Shown here piece by piece: positions 27,704 to 35,983 of a DNA stretch of 64,000 nucleotides; within the stretch, counting starts at the first letter, position 1, and every line of letters begins with the position of its first letter. The stretch covers positions 124,001-188,000 of the forward strand of contig NZ_JAINWA010000003.1 in assembly GCF_021021555.1 (NCBI RefSeq). Reading direction: 5' to 3'. The stretch comes from Teretinema zuelzerae. GTDB lineage: Bacteria; Spirochaetota; Spirochaetia; Treponematales; Treponemataceae. The position numbers were made by a program, and so were the translations under genes. The notes under the pieces are model-generated. The model was not told the origin of the DNA. It made no database searches and saw only the letters and a program-made list of their open reading frames with translations.

Positions 27704-29518
27704 ATGCAGGCTGTCATACTCGCTGCCGGAATGGGAAACAGGCTCGGCAAATATACGAAGAATAATACAAAGTGCATGCTGGAAATCAACGGTACAACCT
27801 TGATCGAGCGCGATCTCGACGCGCTCGCGGCGAACGGGATTCCTCGATGCGTCATAGTCGTGGGGTACCAGAAGCAGAATCTCATCGATTTTGTAGGAAC
27901 CAATTATAAAGGAATGGAAATCGTCTACGTTAGCAACGACGTCTACGATAAGACAAATAATATCTATTCCCTGTGGCTGGCGAAGGATTGGCTCTTAAAA
28001 GACGATACCATTCTGTTGGAAAGCGATTTAATATTCGAGAACCGCATTATCTCCGATCTTTTACATGATCCGGAACCGACGCTCGCCGTCGTCGATCTCT
28101 ATCAGTCATGGATGGACGGAACTGTGGTACAGGTGAACAATCAAAAGGTCATCACCAACTTCATTCCAAAAAAGTTTTTCGATTATCAGGAACGCCACAC
28201 CTACTATAAAACCGTCAATATATATAAATTTTCGCGCGAATTCCTTGTTGAGTCCTACGTCCCTTTTCTCGAAGCGTATTCGACGGCGATGGGAAAAAAC
28301 GAATACTACGAACAGGTATTGCGCGTCATTACTACTTTAGAAAAAAATGAACTAAAGGCGTTTTGCCTGTCCGGACAGAAATGGTATGAAATCGACGACG
28401 CTCAGGACCGGGATATCGCAGAAGTGATGTTTTGCGACGATTCCGATGAAAAGCTCTCGCGCATGTCGAAACGCTTCGGAGGTTATTGGCGATTCCCTGG
28501 AATGCTCGATTATTGTTATCTTGTGAATCCCTATTTCCCTACTCCGGTGATGCTCAATGAAATGAAATCCTCGTTTCACGACTTGATTTCCGAATACCCT
28601 TCAGGCCTCAATGTACAAAATCTTCTGGCCGGAAAAATGTTCTCTATAGATGAGGAGCAGATTCTTACCGGAAACGGAGCGGCAGAGCTGATACGCTCCC
28701 TCGACGCTTCGCTGAAAGGCTCGGTAGGAGTCGTCTATCCTTCATTCAACGAATACCCTGAAAGCCTTCCGTCGCATCAAATAGTTCCACTCTTTCCGGC
28801 CGACATGCAGTACGGCCTGTCCGAGCTGCTGAGATGGACTGAGCAATGCGACAACCTTTTATTGATCAATCCCGACAATCCTTCCGGCAATTTCATTCCA
28901 AAAAACGATGTAATTCGTCTGCTGGATAAAATGAAGGATACAGGCAAAACGCTCGTGCTCGACGAATCGTTTATTGACTTCTGTTCGCTGGGGGCTTCTG
29001 AAAGTCTCTTTTCTCAGGATGTAATTGATTCTTATCCGAATTTAGTTCTTATTAAAAGCATAAGCAAGAGCTATGGCGTTCCAGGGATCAGGCTCGGCGT
29101 TCTTGCCAGCTCGAATTCAACTCTTATTAAGAAGGCTCGCAAATCGCTCTCCATATGGAACATCAATTCCTTCGGAGAGTTCTTCCTCCAAATCATCGGA
29201 AAATATCGAAAGGATTATGCGCTGGCCTGTTCGCAGATCATTGGAGAGCGCGAGCGCTTTAAAATCCTGCTTGAGAAAACCGGATTATTTAAAGTATATC
29301 CCTCGCAGGCGAACTACTTCCTGTGTAAGTTGACCATGCCGATAACGGCCAGGGCTCTGGCTAAAACGCTTCTGGCGGATCACAATATCTTTATAAAAGA
29401 CTTGACCGGTAAAAAAGGAATCGATGGAACTTCATGGGTTCGCATAGCTGTGCGGAACGGAAGCGATAACGATCGATTCATTTCGACTATTAATACGATA
29501 AAAGGAACCATTGAATAA
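27704..29518 (+). CDS. Cytidylyltransferase-aminotransferase fusion (LicC-like + HisC/CobD-like)
   Basis: 604 residues in two enzymatic halves. Residues 1-235: LicC-like nucleotidyltransferase with LAAGMGNRLGKYTKNNTKCM, VVGYQKQN and the metal-site LLESDLIF. Residues 250-600: fold type I PLP enzyme with LTGNGAAELI, LLINPDNPSGNFIP, VLDESFIDF and the PLP lysine in IKSISKSYGVPGIRLG. The second half resembles histidinol-phosphate aminotransferase and CobD threonine-phosphate decarboxylase. One polypeptide could thus make an amino-alcohol phosphate and activate it with CTP (for example CDP-ethanolamine or a related CDP-amino-alcohol). That is inference; a phosphonate substrate is also possible, though no PEP mutase is in the window. 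GGAGG precedes the ATG. Confidence 0.75.
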   Translation: MQAVILAAGMGNRLGKYTKNNTKCMLEINGTTLIERDLDALAANGIPRCVIVVGYQKQNLIDFVGTNYKGMEIVYVSNDVYDKTNNIYSLWLAKDWLLKDDTILLESDLIFENRIISDLLHDPEPTLAVVDLYQSWMDGTVVQVNNQKVITNFIPKKFFDYQERHTYYKTVNIYKFSREFLVESYVPFLEAYSTAMGKNEYYEQVLRVITTLEKNELKAFCLSGQKWYEIDDAQDRDIAEVMFCDDSDEKLSRMSKRFGGYWRFPGMLDYCYLVNPYFPTPVMLNEMKSSFHDLISEYPSGLNVQNLLAGKMFSIDEEQILTGNGAAELIRSLDASLKGSVGVVYPSFNEYPESLPSHQIVPLFPADMQYGLSELLRWTEQCDNLLLINPDNPSGNFIPKNDVIRLLDKMKDTGKTLVLDESFIDFCSLGASESLFSQDVIDSYPNLVLIKSISKSYGVPGIRLGVLASSNSTLIKKARKSLSIWNINSFGEFFLQIIGKYRKDYALACSQIIGERERFKILLEKTGLFKVYPSQANYFLCKLTMPITARALAKTLLADHNIFIKDLTGKKGIDGTSWVRIAVRNGSDNDRFISTINTIKGTIE

Positions 29519-30742
29519 ATGCGAACTGCGATGATTGTCAATTCTTTTCCGGAAATATCGGAGAAATTCCTCCTTAACCAGGTTATATCATTGATCGACG
29601 CCGATGTTGATATTACAGTCGTCGCATCGCTCAAGCCTTCTTCAAGCATGCGCCACGATATCTTCGACAAGCATCATGTCGAAGACAAAGTTACTTATCT
29701 AAATATTCCGCGTTCGCTGAAGAAAAGAATACCCGGAACCATCTTTCGGTTTATAAAACTCTTGGTATCATCACCTGCAACGGCTTTTCGCTGCTTTGAT
29801 TCCAGTAAATACGGGACAGCTGCTAAAAACGGAAAACTGATCTGGTTTGCCGCTGATTTTCCGAAAAATACCTATGATATCGTGCATTGCCACTTCGGCC
29901 CGAACGGACTGATCGGGGCTTTCTTAAAAGATTCAGGATATGTTCGTTCTTTGATCGTTACCTTCCACGGTTCTGATATAAACAGCTATCCTGCCCGGTA
30001 TGGAGAAGGCGTCTATCGGTGGATGTACGAGAGAGCCGACATGATTACCGTGAACACAAGTTTCACAGGCGGAAAAGTGGCGGTAAACGGCTGCAGTCCG
30101 GATAAAATTCGGGTTCTTCCTGTAGGCCTTATAACGACCGAATACGATGGGATTCGCAAGAAAGACCCCGATGCCTTTGCACTGCTGACGGTCGGACGTT
30201 TGGTTGAAAAAAAAGGCCATGAATATATGCTGAAGGCGTTGCCAGCTATATGCAAACGTTTTCCTGATGTCCGCTGGTATGTCGCGGGGAGCGGCCATCT
30301 CGAAGGCGTGTTGATAAAGATGGCCGCCGAGCTCGGAGTAGCAGAGTCAGTCGTTTTTCTCGGCCAATGCGATAACGAGGCTGTGAAAGATTTGTATTCC
30401 CGAGCCGCAGTTTTTATTCTTCCCAGCGTTACTGCTCCGGACGGCGACATGGAGGGACAGGGGCTGGTTCTGCAGGAAGCGCAATACTGCGGAATACCTG
30501 TCGTCTCCACCCTTCACAACGGAATTCCGGACGGCGTGAAAGATGGAATAACAGGGTTTCTTGTGCCTGAAAAGGATTCAAGCGCCCTTGCGCAAGCGGT
30601 TTGCGATCTTCTCGAAAATCCTGAGAAAGCTCGGAATATGGGTGAAAAAGGAATAGCTTTCGTCGGTTCAGCATACGACACCCGGATTCTTGCCGCGACT
30701 TTGAAGAACTGGTATCATGAATTGGAAAGTATATCTAACTAA
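29519..30742 (+). CDS. Glycosyltransferase family 4 (WcaL-like)
   Basis: 407 residues, GT-B fold. NSFPEISEKFLLNQV at the N-terminus and HCHFGPNGLIGAFLK resemble WcaL of colanic acid synthesis. TFHGSDIN follows, and then the donor domain with LTVGRLVEKKGHEYM, VFLGQCDNEAVKDLY, and GQGLVLQEAQYCGIPVVST (E-x7-E-like). The start codon directly follows the stop of the fusion gene (TAAATG). It overlaps the gtrA-like gene by 26 bases. Confidence 0.88.
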   Translation: MRTAMIVNSFPEISEKFLLNQVISLIDADVDITVVASLKPSSSMRHDIFDKHHVEDKVTYLNIPRSLKKRIPGTIFRFIKLLVSSPATAFRCFDSSKYGTAAKNGKLIWFAADFPKNTYDIVHCHFGPNGLIGAFLKDSGYVRSLIVTFHGSDINSYPARYGEGVYRWMYERADMITVNTSFTGGKVAVNGCSPDKIRVLPVGLITTEYDGIRKKDPDAFALLTVGRLVEKKGHEYMLKALPAICKRFPDVRWYVAGSGHLEGVLIKMAAELGVAESVVFLGQCDNEAVKDLYSRAAVFILPSVTAPDGDMEGQGLVLQEAQYCGIPVVSTLHNGIPDGVKDGITGFLVPEKDSSALAQAVCDLLENPEKARNMGEKGIAFVGSAYDTRILAATLKNWYHELESISN

Positions 30743-31181
30743 CTCGATGCCTTCGATTATCCGTTTACGCACGGCATTTCTGAACAGGGAAGTAATTTCA
30801 TACGGCGTTTTCGGAGTTCTCACGACGCTCGTAAATTTCGGTATTTTCGAAGCTCTGTTTATAGCCGGAATGGATTATCGGCCCGCGAATCTGATCTCCC
30901 TTGTCGCGGCTGTTTTGTTCGCCTATGCCGTGAATAAAGTATTCGTCTTCAGGAGTAAAACAAGCAAACCGATAGAGCTTGCATCGGAGTTCGCCCGGTT
31001 CGCGCTAGCCCGCGGAGGAACAATGCTGATCGACTGGTTCGGTCTCGTCGTTTTGGTCAGTCTGATGGGAATGTCCGAACATATCGGAAAAATGATTACA
31101 ACCGTGATCGTAATCGTCCTCAACTATTTTCTCGGCAAGTTCATGGTTTTCAGGCGAGAGACTTCCAAAACGACAGAATAG
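30717..31181 (+). CDS. GtrA-like four-span membrane protein
   Basis: 154 residues. FLNREVISYGVFGVLTTLVN, followed by four hydrophobic segments, and the family motif YAVNKVFVF before the second pair match the GtrA/DPMS-associated family, often lipid-linked sugar flippases. Last helix ends NYFLGKFMVF, the second half of the internal repeat. It starts within the preceding glycosyltransferase gene. Its 3' end overlaps the convergent glycosyltransferase by 32 bases, marking the end of the first long forward operon. Confidence 0.85.
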   Translation: MNWKVYLTNSMPSIIRLRTAFLNREVISYGVFGVLTTLVNFGIFEALFIAGMDYRPANLISLVAAVLFAYAVNKVFVFRSKTSKPIELASEFARFALARGGTMLIDWFGLVVLVSLMGMSEHIGKMITTVIVIVLNYFLGKFMVFRRETSKTTE

Positions 31182-32256
31182 CGCGGGCGCTTTCGTCCCA
31201 ATCGAATTTCTTTGATTGCGTGAATCCTTTTTCTATCAACGACGAGCGAAGCGAGGGGTTCGTGCAGATATCTGCGAGCGCGCGGGCGATTTCCGAACGG
31301 GCATCCGGACGGGATACGAGGATTCCCGCTTCTCCGACAACTTCGGGGATTGCGAATATAGAGCTCGTTACAACCGGGCAGCCGCAGGCCATGGCTTCGA
31401 GATTAGGCATGCCGAAGCCTTCCGCCCATGAAGGAAAGAGAAATGCTTCAGCACCGTTTAATAGCCTGACGGCTTCCTCCGTTTCAATAAATCCCGGCGC
31501 ATGGTAGCGATCGAATATGCCGTAAAAACGGGCGAACTCAAGAGCTTCGTCTGAGTTCCATCCCTTGCCTGCGCAGACAAGATCGACATCCAGGCCGGAT
31601 AGCGCAATAAATTCCGCGAAACCGCCCATTATCCCTTGGGGATTTTTCCTTTCGGAAAATCGGCTGATATGCAGGATGTACGGCTTCCCGGTTTTTTGGG
31701 TTTCGGAGGCCGGAAGAACCCTGTACTGCGGCGAAACCGCGTTCGGGGTTACGATTATTCTGTCTTTTTTTATTCCGTAATGTTCAATAAACCAAGCTTT
31801 ACCGGTCTCTGAAACTGTCGCGATTCCGTCCATCATCCTCATATAGAGGGGCTGGAGATAGTATTCATGCAAGCGGTGATACAGGGGATATCCTTGAGGG
31901 AAAAGGTGCTCTTCTATGCCGTGTATGGTCGCAGTCTTTTTCGGGGAGTTAACCCAGATCGGGGCGAAAATAGATAAGGGCGTGTAATGTATAATGTCGA
32001 AGTTCTGACTGCCGAGCGCTCTGCTTGCCGATAATGGATTTCGGGGAATCAACAGCTCGTTGACGCGACTATACAGAGAATTTCCGCTTTTCGAATAGTG
32101 AACGAAGGTAAAGTCGAAACATCCTGAAAATTCCCGATTTGCAACATCAAGAACATGCGTTAACAGTTCATCAAGATGATGTCCGGAGCCGGATTTCCAG
32201 TTATCCAAAGGTTTTGTTGTCACCGCAACCTTGAGCGGTCTGCCTGTACGCGTCAT
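31150..32256 (-). CDS. Glycosyltransferase family 4, only minus-strand gene in the glycan locus
   Basis: 368 residues. SGSGHHLDELLTHVL is the acceptor loop; TIHGIEEHLFP and TVSETGKAWFIEHYGI lie in the middle; the donor domain has LHISRFSERKNPQGIMGGF, and FLFPSWAEGFGMPNLEAMACGCPVV (in parts) carries the E-x7-E motif. Start ATG at 32256 was preferred over a start at 32292, because the longer form overlaps the divergent gene and its promoter. No Shine-Dalgarno precedes it, and a TATAGT box lies 7 bases upstream, so the mRNA may be leaderless. It interrupts two forward gene runs. Confidence 0.85.
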   Translation of the reverse strand: MTRTGRPLKVAVTTKPLDNWKSGSGHHLDELLTHVLDVANREFSGCFDFTFVHYSKSGNSLYSRVNELLIPRNPLSASRALGSQNFDIIHYTPLSIFAPIWVNSPKKTATIHGIEEHLFPQGYPLYHRLHEYYLQPLYMRMMDGIATVSETGKAWFIEHYGIKKDRIIVTPNAVSPQYRVLPASETQKTGKPYILHISRFSERKNPQGIMGGFAEFIALSGLDVDLVCAGKGWNSDEALEFARFYGIFDRYHAPGFIETEEAVRLLNGAEAFLFPSWAEGFGMPNLEAMACGCPVVTSSIFAIPEVVGEAGILVSRPDARSEIARALADICTNPSLRSSLIEKGFTQSKKFDWDESARAILSFWKSLA

Positions 32257-32263
32257 TGAAAAT

Positions 32264-32292
32264 ACTATATAATTTAGAACCAGTATGATCAA
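32264..32292 (-). promoter_or_regulatory. Promoter of the minus-strand glycosyltransferase
   Basis: On the minus strand, TTGATC (32292-32287), a 17-base spacer and TATAGT (32269-32264) end 7 bases before the ATG. The -35 box lies within the first codons of the divergent gene. The forward strand has an overlapping TATAAT (32268-32273), which could drive the gene at 32285 with a leader of about five bases. Confidence 0.4.
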
Positions 32293-33358
32293 TATAACCG
32301 TCCTGACGCTTGTGGATCGGGTTTCAACTTTCTATTCGCTTACTCCCTTTTTTACTTCAAAAAACAAGGCGGCGAATTTTACCTATACAACCGATTCCGA
32401 GTGGTGCCTTAATAAAGACAAGAACACAATTCTCATTTTAATGAGGCAATTCATCAAACCCGACAGAGTCGATCTTTCCCTTCTAGAGAAGCTTCGGAAC
32501 AAGTATCGACGCATCGCTTTTTTCCACGACGACGCGGGAGGAGGAATCCCTCGTCTGGAAGTCCTCCCTTTCGTGGATCTCTTTTATTCAAAAGCCCTCT
32601 TCAAAGATCGAACTCTATATGAACGGCCTCTTTATGGAAAAGAGCTGTATTCGGACTATTATCACACGGTCTACGGCGTAGTCGATCCCGACTACCGCGA
32701 ACGCCCCGCTGTCAAGGATGCGGCTCAGTTGGACAAGCTCCGCCTTTCCTGGAATATAGGCATCGGGGACTACCCTCGCCATCAATTGAGGCAACGCGCG
32801 GGGGTTGCCGCAGCAAGGGTTTTCGGCCCCGCTACGGCCCGTTTTTTCGCGCTCAGAAAAGAGTTAGACCCCGAGGCGGCTGTACGCGACAACAAGGGAC
32901 TGTGGCCTGTTCATGCGAGAATCGGCTTGATTTCGCGCCCGTCCATATCGTATCAGCGGAGCCTCATTCTTGATAAAATCTCCGGGAACCCTTTGTTTCT
33001 CACCGGCTACGCGTCTCAGTCGCAATTCAACAAAGAAACGGCGCATTCGAAAATAGTGCTGAGTCCCTTCGGTTGGGGAGAATTATGTCTGCGCGACTTC
33101 GAGACGGTGCGCAGCGGCGCCCTCCTCCTGAAACCGGATATGTCGCATCTGGAAACCTGGCCGAATGTGTTCATACCCGGAGAAACCTACGTGCCCTTCG
33201 ACTGGGATGCGAAGACCCTTGTAGAAACGGCTGAAACAATGCTTGAGGCCGATCAGGAGAGACAGCGCATCGTCAGGAACGCCGCCGCCGCGTATAAAGA
33301 AGCGCTCGACGCGATGCCTGAGCGCTTCGATTCAACAATAAAGGAAATAATTCAATGA
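32285..33358 (+). CDS. Glycosyltransferase-like protein (GT-B C-terminal domain)
   Basis: 357 residues. The last third, KIVLSPFGWGELCLRDFETV, RSGALLLKPDMSHLETWPN and YVPFDWD, resembles the C-terminal domain of CgeB/Glyco_trans_1_2 glycosyltransferases, where the E-x-V-x2-G segment binds donor. The first two thirds (IAFFHDDAGGGIP, ARIGLISRPSISYQRSLIL) match nothing recognised. No signal peptide. It starts a new forward run (32,285-38,882) and overlaps the CDP-alcohol transferase-like gene by 4 bases. Confidence 0.6.
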   Translation: MINITVLTLVDRVSTFYSLTPFFTSKNKAANFTYTTDSEWCLNKDKNTILILMRQFIKPDRVDLSLLEKLRNKYRRIAFFHDDAGGGIPRLEVLPFVDLFYSKALFKDRTLYERPLYGKELYSDYYHTVYGVVDPDYRERPAVKDAAQLDKLRLSWNIGIGDYPRHQLRQRAGVAAARVFGPATARFFALRKELDPEAAVRDNKGLWPVHARIGLISRPSISYQRSLILDKISGNPLFLTGYASQSQFNKETAHSKIVLSPFGWGELCLRDFETVRSGALLLKPDMSHLETWPNVFIPGETYVPFDWDAKTLVETAETMLEADQERQRIVRNAAAAYKEALDAMPERFDSTIKEIIQ

Positions 33359-34092
33359 AATACCCGATGAAATCTATTCTCGCCTCATTGCCTCCTGAAA
33401 AACGCAAATCCGACGGAACGATAACGACCTTCATTCTGAGGCCCTTATCGTGGCCGGCCTCATGGTTTTTTCTGGCACTCGGGTTCACGCCGAACATGGT
33501 AACCGCTCTCAGCGGCCTGTGTTGTTTGGTAGCCCTGTTTTTTTCCTTCACTCCTTACATGACGCTTCATATAGCTGCCGTTGTTTTGTTTTTTGTTTTC
33601 GGTATCTTGGACTGCACGGACGGCAATATGGCCCGCACCATCGGAAAGAAAAACATCTACGGAGGCTGGGTTGACGCAGCAGGGGGATATTTCGCCTATT
33701 TCGCGCTTATCGCTTCAATGGCGGCATCAACGAATCTGCCCGGACAGGGAAAACTCGTAGTACCCTTTTTGAATACAGACCTCGCGGCTATATCCAAGAT
33801 TCCTGGAATCTGGATATGGATCGCCTTTCTCGCCGTCTCCGCGAATCTGATGATGAGGCTTTACCACCAGGCATTTAAAAACGCGGAACTGGCCGCCGGA
33901 ATCCAGCAGACACCCGGCAAGGAAAAGCGATTCAGCGAAGAAATCGGCATAACCGGATATATGCCGGTATTATATGCCGCAGGACTTTTTTTTAAGCAGC
34001 TCCCCTGGGTATTAATCTTATACTTTGCGATTTACGGGTTAGGATTTATAGCGACGTTCTATAAGATTGCAAAGAAAATTGCGCGGCGATAA
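33355..34092 (+). CDS. CDP-alcohol phosphotransferase-like membrane protein lacking the last motif Asp
   Basis: 245 residues with about five to six membrane spans. The family moves a phospho-alcohol from a CDP-alcohol to an acceptor, using the motif D-x2-DG-x2-AR-x8-G-x3-D-x3-D. Here Asp86, Asp89, Gly90, Ala93, Arg94, Gly103 and Asp107 are in place, but position 111 is Gly instead of the final Asp, which is thought to act as base. The DNA there is unambiguous (GCA GCA GGG GGA). Either the chemistry is altered or the protein is inactive. It could use or receive the CDP product of the 27,704 fusion. Confidence 0.7.
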   Translation: MKYPMKSILASLPPEKRKSDGTITTFILRPLSWPASWFFLALGFTPNMVTALSGLCCLVALFFSFTPYMTLHIAAVVLFFVFGILDCTDGNMARTIGKKNIYGGWVDAAGGYFAYFALIASMAASTNLPGQGKLVVPFLNTDLAAISKIPGIWIWIAFLAVSANLMMRLYHQAFKNAELAAGIQQTPGKEKRFSEEIGITGYMPVLYAAGLFFKQLPWVLILYFAIYGLGFIATFYKIAKKIARR

Positions 34093-34220
34093 TCACGATA
34101 TAACGGACATTATTTGAAACCTTTCCAGACATTCAGACTTTATAAGAAGTGTTCGTCGGTTCGCACAGATGCTTTATTATATACGGGAGTTCATGCTACT
34201 GTACCCAGGTGAATATTGAG
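34093..34220. other. Intergenic gap of 128 bases inside the glycan locus
   Basis: The longest gap in the forward run 32,285-38,882. It is AT-rich and holds several TATA-like stretches (for example TTATTATATA near 34,175), possibly a promoter for the genes from 34,221 on. No clear -35 box, hairpin terminator or repeat was seen. Confidence 0.3.
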
Positions 34221-34868
34221 ATGAAGAAGATTTTTATACTGATATGCTGGCTCTGCGGATTGTCCGCCTTTTCTCTTGAACGCATCGGCGCCGATAGTGC
34301 CGTTCCTGAAATTTTCAATGTTTTATCCTCTTTCCGGATTCCGCACGGGTCCGAACATGTGTTGTCTTCCGCTGAAACGGAAAAACTCATCGGCAAGGCG
34401 TCCGAACTGGCGATCAACGTGTTCGAACTGATCGATTGCATGCATCGATATGCGATAGACGAACGGATACGCATGGTAATTACAGGAGATTCCCTGAGAG
34501 CAACAGAGAATATCTATAATCTGGGCGATGAGCGCGTACTGGCCATTCTTCCGGTTTCCGTCCTGCAACGAATCGAAACAGGAGCAATCCTTTCGAACAA
34601 TCAAAACGCCCTTGATATTTTTTTAAACAGCGAATACGAATCTTTCATCGAAATCGGCACTGCCCGGTATGAGAAAAAATTCGGATTCAAATCGCTTACG
34701 CCCCTTCTTTTTCAAAACTCGTACGGCGTTCAGGTGAGCAAACTCGTCTTTTCAGCCCCTCTTATCAAACTGGAGTTGTACGCACCCGCCAAAGGGGCGA
34801 TATATGTCAGAGGCGTTCCCAGGCCGAAAAGATGGAACCTTCCGGTTATAACGGAGAAAAAACGATGA
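34221..34868 (+). CDS. Small secreted protein of unknown function
   Basis: 215 residues; not recognised. Signal peptide at residues 1-17 (MKKIFILICWLCGLSAFS). The body has helical segments (SSAETEKLIGKASELAINVF) and a region beginning IRMVITGDSLRATENIYNLG, with no cysteine motif or catalytic signature. The last residues are coupled to the next glycosyltransferase by an ATGA overlap, which ties it to glycan assembly. It is preceded by a weak ribosome binding site (TTGAG), and the ATG is the first in frame that gives a signal peptide. A periplasmic helper of export is a guess only. Confidence 0.55.
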   Translation: MKKIFILICWLCGLSAFSLERIGADSAVPEIFNVLSSFRIPHGSEHVLSSAETEKLIGKASELAINVFELIDCMHRYAIDERIRMVITGDSLRATENIYNLGDERVLAILPVSVLQRIETGAILSNNQNALDIFLNSEYESFIEIGTARYEKKFGFKSLTPLLFQNSYGVQVSKLVFSAPLIKLELYAPAKGAIYVRGVPRPKRWNLPVITEKKR

Positions 34869-35983
34869 GGCTGATTGTAACCGCAAACCTATCGTCGAAT
34901 ATTCTCAGCAGAAAAAATCTCCTCTCAGCTTTGCAAAAGGAAGGGTGGACGATATCAGCCGCGGGCTGCATCGACGGAGGAACGGAAGAACTCGTAAAAA
35001 TGGGCATTGATTTCGTAGAACTGCCCATGGAAAACAAGGGCACCGGAATATTCTCGGATCTGAAAACCTTCGCATCTTTTTTTACTATGTATCGCAAGAT
35101 AAAACCCGACGCAGTGTTGCATTACAACAGCAAACCCGATATTTACGGAACGCTCGCGGCTTCGATGTTGGGAATCCGTTCGATCAGCAATATTACAGGC
35201 TTAGGCACCGTGTACGTCGGACCCGATAGATTGGTGAGAAAAATCGTCAATATGCTCTACCGTATCGCTTTTCTGGGAAAAAAAAGTTACGTCTTTTTCC
35301 AAAATTCAGAGGACAGAGATCTCTTCCTGCAGTTGAAAATTGTCCCGCAAAATAGATGCTCGGTTCTTCCCGGTTCTGGAGTGGATATTCAATCCTACGC
35401 TCCGGTCGATGCGACGAAGGGCGCTGAAGAGCCGACTCATTTTTTATTTGCGAGCCGCCTGGTAATCGCCAAGGGAATCAGAGAGTTCATCGAAGCGGCA
35501 GGCATCGTTAAGCAAACGCACGAAAACGCCGTGTTCGATATAATCGGAGAAATGCTCGATTACGAAAGTTTTATTACCCGCGAAGAACTGGAAGCAGCGG
35601 TATCGACGGGGCGTGTTGCATATCACGGCAACGCGCAGGGTTCGAGAAAGTGGCTTGAAACAGCGGATTGCGTGGTGCTTCCATCCTATTACCGGGAAGG
35701 AGTTCCCCGCATTCTTCTGGAAGGAGCGGCTATGGGGAAACCCTTGATCGCGGCCGACAGCATCGGAACCAGGGAACCGATCAGCGACGGCATCAACGGC
35801 TACCTGTGCGAGCCGGCGTCAGGAAAGGATTTGGCAAGATGCATGCTTGATTTCTTGAAGCTGACGCCGGATGAGCGGCGAAAAATGGGGACGGAATCGC
35901 GAAAAGTCGCGGTGAGTCGATTCTCCGACGAAATCGTTTCCAAGAAATACTTAGAAATTCTGGTACAAGGAAGGAACGCATGA
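34865..35983 (+). CDS. Glycosyltransferase family 4 (PglA/CapM-like)
   Basis: 372 residues. The N-domain has VLHYNSKPDIYGTLAASMLG, and SNITGLGTVYVG as in PglA/WbtD-type enzymes that add an early sugar to a lipid-linked chain. The donor domain has HFLFASRLVIAKGIREFIEA, LPSYYREGVPRILLEGAAMG (E-x7-E-like) and PLIAADSIGTREPI. It lies directly before the priming transferase (4-base overlap), a pairing common for the first two steps of chain synthesis. Confidence 0.88.
   Translation: MRLIVTANLSSNILSRKNLLSALQKEGWTISAAGCIDGGTEELVKMGIDFVELPMENKGTGIFSDLKTFASFFTMYRKIKPDAVLHYNSKPDIYGTLAASMLGIRSISNITGLGTVYVGPDRLVRKIVNMLYRIAFLGKKSYVFFQNSEDRDLFLQLKIVPQNRCSVLPGSGVDIQSYAPVDATKGAEEPTHFLFASRLVIAKGIREFIEAAGIVKQTHENAVFDIIGEMLDYESFITREELEAAVSTGRVAYHGNAQGSRKWLETADCVVLPSYYREGVPRILLEGAAMGKPLIAADSIGTREPISDGINGYLCEPASGKDLARCMLDFLKLTPDERRKMGTESRKVAVSRFSDEIVSKKYLEILVQGRNA

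Noticed and set aside
27704-29518. Assigning the fusion gene to phosphonate synthesis
   Set aside because: No PEP mutase or phosphonopyruvate decarboxylase was found in the window, and the PLP half does not look like PhnW. Kept only as an alternative.
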